A stretch of DNA of 6,300 bases, taken from the NCBI GenBank assembly GCA_017622395.1, contig JAGARF010000221.1, positions 1 through 6,300 of the forward strand, written 5' to 3'. Under the pieces are notes generated by a model that did no database searches, had not been told where the DNA came from, and saw only the letters and a list, made by a program, of their open reading frames with translations. Below, one piece after another: positions 1 through 5,664 of the stretch. Source of the DNA: Clostridia bacterium (GTDB lineage Bacteria; Bacillota; Clostridia; RGIG6154). Position 1 is the first letter of the stretch. Each line of letters opens with the position of its first letter. The position numbers and the translations under genes are program-made.

Positions 1-1730
1 CTTTTTGCAATTTCAGATTCTGTACCCTTTTTCACAAAAAGTCTGCTGTTTGCACCTGTTGCTGCACTAAGAGGGAACTGAGTTACATTAGGAGCATTAA
101 CAATTTCTTCTGCTCTTTCTGCTGCCTTTTCTTCTTCAATTCTTTCTTCAGCTGCATCAAGCTTTGATGTATCAAAGTCTGAATCTAAAATATATTCGCT
201 TTCAGCTTTAAGTTCAGCAATCTGTGCTCTGTAGCTTGCAACATCTTCTTCCGTAAGAGCAGCACTGTCAAGAGCTGATAATACTGTATTTAAAGTATCA
301 ATTTTATCCTGTAATGATTCATCTACAACTGTCATACCTACAACAGATGAGGTGTTCGCTACTGAACCTGTGTAAATGAAGTATTCATAATCCTGATTTG
401 CAGATGGAATTTCGATAGGGATAATACCCTGTCTTGCTGTATCAGAAGTTCCTATCCACCATGCACCTTCATAATTTTTAAGTGTGTAATCTGTTTTATA
501 AGAAACCTTTTCAAGAACTTTATTTTCTAAAGGTATATTAACAAGGTTGGCACTATCGCCATAACCGTTTTCTAAAATACCCTGTCTCTGTTTAAAAATA
601 GCTGCAACAGTTGCTCTTTCTGCTACAATATATTTATCGTTAGGGAACTGAATTCCTTCATTTGGATTAAATGTTGTTACATCAATTCCGTGTTCAGCCG
701 CATTATCTGCTGTTACATATTTGAATGTTTTTCTTAATGAGGCATCACTGTTGTAAAAATCATCTTTAGTAAGTGCAGTTCCGTCTTCGTTCTTAGGTGC
801 ATAAACAACTGCTCTTGATACAAATGGCTTTTTGGTCAGATAGTTTGCATTATAATCAGCCTCTGTGTTATGTTCAACAAACACATATTTATCATGAGCT
901 GTTGAATCACCTTCGTAATACAATGAAACCTTCTGGATACTTATAAGCGGACCTGCACCAATACCTGTATAAGAGGCAGTATAATTGTTTGCGTGCAAAT
1001 TACCAAGCATAAATAACACAGAAAGCTTATTACCGCTCATATTAACCGGAACTGCTTTTTCAGAGGTAGAAAGATAAACCGCATTAGGACTGTAAGCATC
1101 TCTGCTTAAAGGTCCAATCTTGTGCTGTATGCCTGCGTTTTTAATAACAGCATAAGTTGCATCATTTTCTGTAACAACATCCATAACATGAGAATTGTTT
1201 ACAGTACGTGTTACCACTTTTGTGTGTGTATATGTGCCATTATAAGCTGTCAATGGTGAAGAATTATTTCCGCCTGTGTACTGGGTTGTAGTTACCTTGC
1301 TTCCGTTTTCCAAAAGCAAATCTTCAATCATATATACACCATCAACCTGTCCTTTTTCTGTACTTTTGAAGCCTTTTTTGTAAAAAGGTACATCATCAAA
1401 GTTGATATCGGTGCTGATTGGTAACCAATCATAAATAGTAACTTCTTTTGATTCTCCCTCAACCTCTTCTGTAAAAGTGTATGTCGCGTCTTTAGCTGAG
1501 CTTGTACCGCTGGCAGAATTGTTAAATCTTGCATAAGTACCTGCCTCCTCAAAGGAAGCAAAAAGGTCTGCGTTTGCAGAGCTGCTTAAGTCTACATACC
1601 GATAATACGGAGCACTTAAAATCTCTTGTCTTTCAGCTTCTGTTATTTCAGTTGCTGTTACGCCCATTGGAAGAACAAGCATACTGAGAAGCATTGTAAG
1701 TGTCAAAACTATCGCTGTCAACTTTTTCAT
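1..1730 (-). CDS. Large secreted protein of unknown function, N-terminal 576 residues (runs off left edge)
   Basis: The minus-strand frame is open from an ATG at 1730 to the window edge with no stop, so the gene is partial at its 3' end. Residues 1-26 are a classical Sec signal peptide: MKK, a long Leu/Ile/Val/Met core, and a V-T-A cleavage site before T27. The mature part seen has no cysteine, which is common in exported Firmicutes proteins. Residues about 27-465 are rich in Thr, Asn, Tyr, Asp and Val and read as beta-sandwich material, including INFDDVPF near residue 115; similar VPF motifs occur in carbohydrate-associated modules, but that link is weak. Residues about 467-545 change to Ala/Glu/Leu/Asp/Lys-rich helix (for example AAERIEEEKAAERAEE), probably a coiled coil or helical bundle, followed by a new non-helical stretch. 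I do not recognise the family. It is probably a cell-surface or extracellular protein; any anchor would lie beyond the window. The start is supported by a good ribosome binding site 8 bases upstream. Confidence 0.85.
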   Translation of the reverse strand, partial: MKKLTAIVLTLTMLLSMLVLPMGVTATEITEAERQEILSAPYYRYVDLSSSANADLFASFEEAGTYARFNNSASGTSSAKDATYTFTEEVEGESKEVTIYDWLPISTDINFDDVPFYKKGFKSTEKGQVDGVYMIEDLLLENGSKVTTTQYTGGNNSSPLTAYNGTYTHTKVVTRTVNNSHVMDVVTENDATYAVIKNAGIQHKIGPLSRDAYSPNAVYLSTSEKAVPVNMSGNKLSVLFMLGNLHANNYTASYTGIGAGPLISIQKVSLYYEGDSTAHDKYVFVEHNTEADYNANYLTKKPFVSRAVVYAPKNEDGTALTKDDFYNSDASLRKTFKYVTADNAAEHGIDVTTFNPNEGIQFPNDKYIVAERATVAAIFKQRQGILENGYGDSANLVNIPLENKVLEKVSYKTDYTLKNYEGAWWIGTSDTARQGIIPIEIPSANQDYEYFIYTGSVANTSSVVGMTVVDESLQDKIDTLNTVLSALDSAALTEEDVASYRAQIAELKAESEYILDSDFDTSKLDAAEERIEEEKAAERAEEIVNAPNVTQFPLSAATGANSRLFVKKGTESEIAK

Positions 1731-1738
1731 AAAATTCT

Positions 1739-1745
1739 CTCCTTT
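1739..1745 (-). promoter_or_regulatory. Ribosome binding site of the secreted protein gene
   Basis: AAAGGAG on the minus strand, 8 bases before the ATG at 1730. It fixes this start, which also gives the complete signal peptide. Confidence 0.8.
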
Positions 1746-1781
1746 TTTAATAATATATTTTAGTTTATTAATAAGTAAATT

Positions 1782-1798
1782 AAACTTATTATAAGTTT
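1782..1798. promoter_or_regulatory. 17-base palindrome, possible operator
   Basis: AAACTTAT-T-ATAAGTTT is a perfect inverted repeat with one central base. It overlaps the predicted -10 and transcription start of the secreted protein gene, the usual place for a repressor site. The region is very AT-rich, so chance symmetry is possible. The bound regulator is unknown. Confidence 0.4.
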
Positions 1799-1822
1799 AG
1801 CATAGCGAAATTTATTCGTCAA
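1794..1822 (-). promoter_or_regulatory. Probable sigma-A promoter of the secreted protein gene
   Basis: On the minus strand, TTGACG (1822-1817) lies 17 bases from TAAACT (1799-1794). The -10 is preceded by TG one base away (TGCTAAACT), the extended -10 form. An A8 tract (1833-1826) just upstream of the -35 resembles an UP element. The predicted start near 1787 leaves a leader of about 57 bases. A TATAAT also occurs at 1793-1788, but its only -35 candidate is 23 bases away, so the first arrangement is preferred. Confidence 0.55.
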
Positions 1823-2003
1823 GCATTTTTTTTGCAAAACCAAGGTAATTTTGCTTATTTTTCGCGTTTAAGGAAAGAAAAGTTAGAGATTTGCAGTAAA
1901 TATTTTTTAGCATTTCCGTTATATTTATCAAATGACTAATTTTCAAGCAATTTGGGAAACTTTTTCGGTTATATGGAAAATTATGTAGCTTTTGTTCGCC
2001 ACA

Positions 2004-2031
2004 CAGGGGCGACCTTTTGCGGCCGCCCCTG
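2004..2031. repeat. GC-rich hairpin, REP-like intergenic repeat candidate
   Basis: CAGGGGCG (2004-2011) pairs with CGCCCCTG (2024-2031). An A/C mismatch is followed by a further CC/GG pair around a small loop, and a NotI site (GCGGCCGC) sits inside. This short GC-rich island lies in AT-rich DNA 15 bases after the amidase stop codon. On the minus strand no T-run follows it, so it is not a standard intrinsic terminator, although it could still block RNA 3'-end decay. Similar GGGGCG/CGCCCC hairpins occur as dispersed intergenic repeats in clostridial genomes; whether this one is repeated cannot be seen in a single window. The rest of the 1731-2046 gap holds the promoter, palindrome and ribosome binding site listed separately, and otherwise no gene I can support. 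Confidence 0.5.
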
Positions 2032-2046
2032 CGATGATATATTCTT

Positions 2047-2769
2047 TTATCTTGCTTCTTTGTCAAAGTACTGAATTATTCCAAGGTATATGGAAAAAGC
2101 CAGTTTTTGCTGATACTCCTTTTTAGAAAGCATTTTTGCTTCCTCAGGATTAGATAAAAATCCACACTCTATTAAAACCGACGGTAATTTTAAATCATTA
2201 AAAAGCATTTTTGATGAATTTATCTGCATAGGCAGTCTTAAATTGCTGTTGTCTGCATTGTCCTTTAAGGAGTTTTGTATTATAAGAGCCGCTGTTTTAC
2301 TATGAGGGGATTTAGGTTCATAAAAGGTCTGTGCTCCCCTGTACTTACTTTCGGTGAAAAAATTCTGATGTATGCTTACAAACAAGTCTGCTCCTGAGGA
2401 AGTGACTTTTTCTTTTCTTTTCAACAAATCACTTTTCTTTTTCTCGTTTACAGTCTGTGCATCTCTGCTGTGAAGGGACATATCTTGTGTTCTTGTCATT
2501 ATGACCTTTGCTCCGCTTTGAATAAGATAGCTTTCAAGATATTTTGCAATACTTAAGTTTATGTCTTTTTCAACGCTTCCGTCCTTTGCCACCGCTCCCC
2601 CATCAATACCGCCGTGTCCTGCATCTATTACAATTGTCTTTTCGCATACAGGAAATCTTGCAAGGACATCTTTTTTCAGAAAACTTCCACCTAAGAAACA
2701 CATACACACCACCGCTGCAATCATTACAGAAAAAACAGCAAGCTTAGCTTTACTCAGATGTATTACCAT
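2047..2769 (-). CDS. cwlD: N-acetylmuramoyl-L-alanine amidase, CwlD type
   Basis: A 240-residue Amidase_3 protein, close to the roughly 237 residues of Bacillus subtilis CwlD. Residues 8-31 form an N-terminal membrane or signal-anchor segment, so the enzyme acts outside the membrane. The catalytic domain spans about 44-236. The zinc ligands are H52 (IDAGHGG), E67 (VEKDINL) and H134 (SIHQN), and the catalytic glutamate is E201 (IECGFLSNP). GAQTFY at 145-150 is also typical of the family. All key residues are present. In spore formers CwlD removes the stem peptide from muramic acid, and PdaA then makes the muramic-delta-lactam of spore cortex, the mark recognised by germination lytic enzymes. 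That role here is inferred from family; a vegetative amidase is the alternative. The gene overlaps the 3' end of the upstream gene by 20 bases, so the two are very likely co-transcribed and translationally coupled. Confidence 0.9.
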   Translation of the reverse strand: MVIHLSKAKLAVFSVMIAAVVCMCFLGGSFLKKDVLARFPVCEKTIVIDAGHGGIDGGAVAKDGSVEKDINLSIAKYLESYLIQSGAKVIMTRTQDMSLHSRDAQTVNEKKKSDLLKRKEKVTSSGADLFVSIHQNFFTESKYRGAQTFYEPKSPHSKTAALIIQNSLKDNADNSNLRLPMQINSSKMLFNDLKLPSVLIECGFLSNPEEAKMLSKKEYQQKLAFSIYLGIIQYFDKEAR

Positions 2770-3805
2770 TTTTTATGTCCTCCAGCATTTTTTCTATTAA
2801 GGTTAACTTATTCATTATACCTGCAAGAATTTCATACTCGCTTTTATTTTCAAGAAGCTTTATTATTTCATCATATTTTTTCTCAACACTTGTTTCCTCA
2901 GGCATCGGGTCCGGTTCTTTTATTATCTCTTTGACAGGTTTCTCATTCATTAAAAGACTTCTGTATGTCCCTCTTGGGGTAAGGCTTGCATATGTCTTTG
3001 TTTTATATGTATCCGAAATGCTTGTTATAAGCTCATATCTTGAAACACTTCCGAAATACGCATATTTCGGTCTTGTGAAACTATCTCCCGACACATTTAC
3101 ACTCTTTAGTATTCTTCCCTGATATTCAAAAAGAACAGTAAGCTCTCTCCTGTAGTTAATAACAATAGGCTTTACTTCTTCCCTTATTCCCGAAATCAGA
3201 ACTTTATCCATACAATATACCAAAACCTCTTTTTCTTTTTTAACCGAAAATGCAAACTGAGGTTCTTTTGTAAAATCTCCGCTGGCAAACAAAAGCTGTC
3301 CCTCTGCCTCACATACTGCTGTAAACTGACTCCACACCTTGCTTTTCCAATCATACTTTTTGTAACCGACTTGACCGTTTTTATAAAAAGCATAAAGATT
3401 ATCTTCATAATCCTTAAACATAAACACCCTTGTTTGTTCCTCAAGGCTGTCAAGAACAAAAGGTTTTATGTCGCTGTTTATTATGTGGTGTATCAACAGT
3501 ATTTTATCCTCGTGTTTTATGCTGTAGAGTGCATTTATCCATCCATTTACATATTCTGCATTAAAAAATTTCTCATAGCCTTCGGTTATCCGTGACTGAA
3601 GCAGACATCTGCTGCTTACATCAGCTCCGCTTATTGTTATTAAATATATTCCGTTTTCCTTGTCCTGGCAGATTATAAATTCATTACCCTTATCGTCTGC
3701 ACACACATCGAAATCAGAAAACGGTGTCTCAAATATTTTTTCCGTGTTTCTTCTTATATAATTTTCCTTGTAATCTATTACCGTATTTTCTGCTATATAC
3801 TTCAT
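2750..3805 (-). CDS. Unrecognised beta-rich (propeller-like) protein with C-terminal coiled coil, in operon with cwlD
   Basis: A complete 351-residue protein with no signal peptide or membrane segment, so probably cytoplasmic. Residues 1-288 are almost all predicted beta strand. They show a loosely recurring blade-like pattern of roughly 40-50 residues, for example DDKGNEFIICQD, KDYEDNLYAFYKNGQVGYKKYDWKSK and YRRELTVLFEYQGRILKSV, which suggests a beta-propeller of about six blades; this is inference from pattern. A Pro/Glu/Lys linker (289-306) joins it to an amphipathic helix (307-348) with Ile/Leu spacing of a coiled coil, a likely oligomerisation or docking segment. I do not recognise a named family and assign no function. 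A strong AGGAGG precedes the ATG, and the gene runs 20 bases into cwlD. That arrangement suggests a role in the same process, possibly sporulation or envelope assembly. Confidence 0.85.
   Translation of the reverse strand: MKYIAENTVIDYKENYIRRNTEKIFETPFSDFDVCADDKGNEFIICQDKENGIYLITISGADVSSRCLLQSRITEGYEKFFNAEYVNGWINALYSIKHEDKILLIHHIINSDIKPFVLDSLEEQTRVFMFKDYEDNLYAFYKNGQVGYKKYDWKSKVWSQFTAVCEAEGQLLFASGDFTKEPQFAFSVKKEKEVLVYCMDKVLISGIREEVKPIVINYRRELTVLFEYQGRILKSVNVSGDSFTRPKYAYFGSVSRYELITSISDTYKTKTYASLTPRGTYRSLLMNEKPVKEIIKEPDPMPEETSVEKKYDEIIKLLENKSEYEILAGIMNKLTLIEKMLEDIKNGNTSE
2779..2783 (-). promoter_or_regulatory. Ribosome binding site of cwlD, inside the upstream gene
   Basis: GGAGG on the minus strand, 9 bases before the ATG at 2769. 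It lies within the last codons of the 351-residue gene, so ribosomes finishing that gene pass over it, which supports translational coupling and this start. Confidence 0.8.
3051..3070. repeat. 8-bp perfect inverted repeat inside the 351-residue gene
   Basis: CCGAAATA (3051-3058) and TATTTCGG (3063-3070) flank a 4-base CGCA. It is fully coding (around RPKYAYFGS) and no T-run follows on either strand. It may be coincidental codon content. Confidence 0.4.
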
Positions 3806-3810
3806 TCCTG

Positions 3811-3816
3811 CCTCCT
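3811..3816 (-). promoter_or_regulatory. Ribosome binding site of the 351-residue gene
   Basis: A perfect AGGAGG on the minus strand, 5 bases before the ATG at 3805. I found no convincing sigma-A promoter upstream of it on this strand; the minus strand of 3820-3900 is AT-rich with only weak -10-like hexamers such as TATACA (3840-3835). Confidence 0.75.
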
Positions 3817-3840
3817 GTTAATTTATTTATTAAATGTATA

Positions 3841-3869
3841 TTCACAAATTGTTTTTTAATACATATGAT
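3841..3869 (+). promoter_or_regulatory. Probable sigma-A-type promoter of the Cys-rich protein gene
   Basis: TTCACA (3841-3846) and TATGAT (3864-3869), each 5 of 6 to consensus, are separated by 17 bases. A second -10-like hexamer, TATAGT, is at 3869-3874. It lies in the 119-base gap between divergent genes and would give a leader of about 48 bases. A sporulation sigma factor cannot be excluded. Confidence 0.5.
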
Positions 3870-3881
3870 ATAGTAAGCCAC

Positions 3882-3907
3882 CCCACGGGCATACCAAAAA
3901 CAGTGGG
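3882..3907 (+). promoter_or_regulatory. Small leader stem near the ribosome binding site of the Cys-rich gene
   Basis: CCCAC (3882-3886) can pair with GTGGG (3903-3907) across a 16-base loop in the untranslated leader. The actual ribosome binding site is probably AAAGG (3910-3914), 10 bases before ATG 3925, just outside the stem. The stem is short and control by it is only a possibility. Confidence 0.25.
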
Positions 3908-3924
3908 AGAAAGGTCATATATAT

Positions 3925-4740
3925 ATGGGTAAAGATTTTACAGCAGGCAATGCTACCAACAACTGCGTAAGAGAAGCTGTTTGTATTCATACAGACAAGG
4001 TATACGATTCCTGCCGTGACAAAGAATGTATTGAAGACTTAAGAGTATATTTCCCTGTTTGCCATCAGTCTCTCATAGACAGCGCTATGAATGTTAAGTT
4101 AAGCAATGTGGAAATTCTCTGGGTTCAGACTGATGTTGAACCTCTTTCCTTTAATCAGGGCTACTATACTGTAGATATCAGATTTTTCTTTAAGGTTTCT
4201 GTTGATGTTTACTGCGATATGCTCAGACCTAAGAGAATTGAAGGTTTAGCTGTTTACGACAAAAAGGTTGTTCTTTTCGGTTCTGAGGGAAAGGCAAGAA
4301 TATTCCAGTCACTTTATCAGTACCAGACAGCAGACCAGCAGCTTGCGGTTAAAAACAATCTTCCTAAAGCTGTTGTTGAAGTCGTTGACCCTGTTCCTCT
4401 TAATGCAAAACTTGTTGAAAGATGCCAGAACAACTGTTGCGACCTCTTTGATATTTCTTCAGCACCTGATTTTATTTGCAACTGCTTTGAAGATGTTTTT
4501 GGTACGCAGGATACAGAAAAACGCGTTTATATCACAATCGGTCTTTTCTCTATCATAAAGCTTGAGAGAAGTGTTCAGCTCCTTATTCCTGTATACGACT
4601 TCTGTATTCCTTCAAAAGAATGTGTTTCTTCAACATCTGAAAATCCATGCGAGCTCTTTGAATCTCTTGACTTCCCTGTTGATGAGTTCTACCCGCCTGT
4701 AAACGGCAACGACTCAGGCTGCGGATGCGGATGTAACTAA
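3925..4740 (+). CDS. Cysteine-rich protein with Gly-Cys tail, possible spore coat or surface protein
   Basis: A complete 271-residue protein with 17 cysteines (about 6%) and no signal peptide or membrane helix. The cysteines cluster at residues 14-46 (C14, C20, C30, C35, C46), 167-187 (C167, C171, C172, C185, C187), 227-242 and the tail GCGCGCN (C266, C268, C270). Between the clusters are strand-rich blocks: 62-96 (VEILWVQTDVEPL, then GYYTVDIRFFFKVSVDVY) and 200-226 (RVYITIGLFSIIKLERSVQL). These look like two copies of a similar beta module. Cys-rich cytosolic proteins that end in Gly-Cys repeats are often spore coat components cross-linked by disulfides, and the strand pattern recalls the SPOCS/DUF3794 domains of clostridial spore morphogenesis proteins. 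Both points are inference without alignment. Metal binding through the cysteine clusters is the main alternative. It is transcribed alone, between its own promoter and a strong terminator, opposite to the cwlD operon. Confidence 0.85.
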   Translation: MGKDFTAGNATNNCVREAVCIHTDKVYDSCRDKECIEDLRVYFPVCHQSLIDSAMNVKLSNVEILWVQTDVEPLSFNQGYYTVDIRFFFKVSVDVYCDMLRPKRIEGLAVYDKKVVLFGSEGKARIFQSLYQYQTADQQLAVKNNLPKAVVEVVDPVPLNAKLVERCQNNCCDLFDISSAPDFICNCFEDVFGTQDTEKRVYITIGLFSIIKLERSVQLLIPVYDFCIPSKECVSSTSENPCELFESLDFPVDEFYPPVNGNDSGCGCGCN

Positions 4741-4774
4741 AATAAATCCACCTTAGGGTGGATTTATTTTAGTT
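4735..4774 (+). terminator. Intrinsic terminator with 18-bp perfect stem, overlapping the stop codon
   Basis: Positions 4735-4752 pair without mismatch with 4757-4774 around a TTAG loop; the stem ends in a GC-rich top (CCACC/GGTGG). The lower arms are A-rich and T-rich, giving the T-stretch for termination on the plus strand. The TAA stop (4738-4740) lies in the left arm. The near symmetry means it could also stop transcription from the right. Confidence 0.85.
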
Positions 4775-4801
4775 GACTAATTTACAAATAAATGTTATAC
4801 T
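4773..4801 (+). promoter_or_regulatory. Sigma-A promoter of the kinase-phosphatase operon
   Basis: TTGACT (4773-4778) and TATACT (4796-4801) with 17-base spacing, and TG at 4793-4794 giving an extended -10. The start should be near 4808, leaving a leader of about 38 bases. AAGGG (4831-4835) lies 10 bases before ATG 4846 as ribosome binding site, with AGG at 4837-4839 as a weaker alternative. The -35 begins on the last two bases of the preceding terminator stem. Confidence 0.75.
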
Positions 4802-4845
4802 GTAAAAGTAAAATGAAATTTTATTGTTTAAAGGGTAGGTAAATA

Positions 4846-5664
4846 ATGAAACTAAATTTGAAAAAGCTTGTAAGCTTCAAGCCTAAAAAGAAAACTACTA
4901 CAAGTGCCGAGGTAGCTATTTTAGACAAAAACGCTTCTTTTGCAGTTAAAGAAGCCTATAAATCTTTACGAACAAATCTCATTTTTTCTATGGGTACCCC
5001 AGGCGGCAAAGCTAAGGTTTTATCAATTGTAAGCTCCGCTCCAAGTGAGGGAAAAACAACTACTGCAATCAACATTGCAATCTCTTTTGCAGAAACAGAC
5101 TGCAAGGTTTTACTTGTTGATTGTGACCTTAGAAAACCTAAGCTTCATAAGTATATGAAAATTAAAAACACTTCGGGTATGTCAAACATCTTAGGAGGTT
5201 TTTCTACTGCTGAACAGACTATTTTCAAATCTCCTTACGGATTTGACTGCATCCTTGCAGGAAGAATTCCGCCTAATCCGGCAGAGCTTCTTTCATCGGA
5301 CAAGTTTACCGAAACCTTCGATTCACTTAAAGATAAATACGATTACATATTTATTGACTGCCCGCCTGTCAATGTGGTTTCCGACGCACTTACTATATCA
5401 ACTTATTCAGACGGTGTTTTGTATGTTGTTAATCCCGGCATTGTTTTAACCTCCGATGTAGAAGAAGGTATTGCAAAACTTGAGTTTGTTAACGCAAAAA
5501 TATATGGTTTTGTTGCAAACGCGGTAGACACCTTCCTTAAGCATAAATACACCGGAAAATACAGAACAAGATACGGAAGTCGATATGGCTCCAAATACGG
5601 ATACTACTATTACTCATCTTCCTACAAAGCATACGAATACAAAGAGGATGAAAAAGATGATTGA
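4846..5664 (+). CDS. cpsD: CpsD/CapB-type bacterial tyrosine kinase (BY-kinase)
   Basis: A 272-residue cytoplasmic kinase of the stand-alone Firmicutes type (CpsD, CapB, EpsB). Walker A is at 65-72 (APSEGKTT, K70), Walker A' at 88-98 (VLLVDCDLRKP) and Walker B at 167-171 (YIFID, followed by CPP). The N-terminal EAYKSLRTN (36-44) corresponds to the EX2RX2R ring-forming motif, with Lys39 in place of the first Arg. The tail (235-265) holds 12 tyrosines, including four in a row at 253-256, the expected autophosphorylation cluster. In this family the kinase needs a membrane activator (CpsC/CapA, Wzz type) and regulates capsule or exopolysaccharide chain length and export by cycling of phosphotyrosine. 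No activator gene lies directly upstream; it may lie beyond the right edge. The gene overlaps the phosphatase gene by 8 bases. The symbol follows family usage; the pathway name in this organism is not known. Confidence 0.92.
   Translation: MKLNLKKLVSFKPKKKTTTSAEVAILDKNASFAVKEAYKSLRTNLIFSMGTPGGKAKVLSIVSSAPSEGKTTTAINIAISFAETDCKVLLVDCDLRKPKLHKYMKIKNTSGMSNILGGFSTAEQTIFKSPYGFDCILAGRIPPNPAELLSSDKFTETFDSLKDKYDYIFIDCPPVNVVSDALTISTYSDGVLYVVNPGIVLTSDVEEGIAKLEFVNAKIYGFVANAVDTFLKHKYTGKYRTRYGSRYGSKYGYYYYSSSYKAYEYKEDEKDD
5643..5648 (+). promoter_or_regulatory. Ribosome binding site deciding the phosphatase start
   Basis: AGAGGA lies about 9 bases before ATG 5657. An in-frame ATG at 5648 would touch this site and so is too close to use it; 5657 is therefore preferred and gives the usual family N-terminus MIDFHSH. 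Confidence 0.6.

Noticed and set aside
1372..1388. Short inverted repeat CCTTTTT...AAAAAGG
   Set aside because: It is coding Lys/Gly/Phe/Tyr codons in an AT-rich gene, has a weak A-T stem and no sign of function.
1328..1561. Minus-strand open frame of 77 codons
   Set aside because: It lies wholly inside the secreted protein gene in another frame of the same strand and has no family features.
2004..2031. GC hairpin as an intrinsic terminator for the cwlD operon
   Set aside because: No T-run follows the stem on the minus strand.
1812..2066. Minus-strand open frame of 84 codons in the cwlD-to-secreted-protein gap
   Set aside because: It overlaps the end of cwlD, has no ribosome binding site I can support, reads through the GC-rich hairpin as an Arg/Gly run and crosses the promoter region. 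Its composition is not protein-like.
2544..3122. Plus-strand open frames opposite cwlD and the 351-residue gene
   Set aside because: They are antisense to well-supported genes, and their Ser/Pro/Phe-rich translations are typical of reversed AT-rich coding DNA.
3196..3595. Short frames on both strands inside the 351-residue gene
   Set aside because: No ribosome binding sites or recognisable domains; covered by the longer gene.
4268..4558. Plus-strand frame of 96 codons inside the Cys-rich gene
   Set aside because: An out-of-frame shadow of the longer gene with no supporting start signal.
5648..5656. Earlier in-frame ATG for the phosphatase
   Set aside because: It abuts the only ribosome binding site; the start at 5657 has proper spacing and the family's usual N-terminus.
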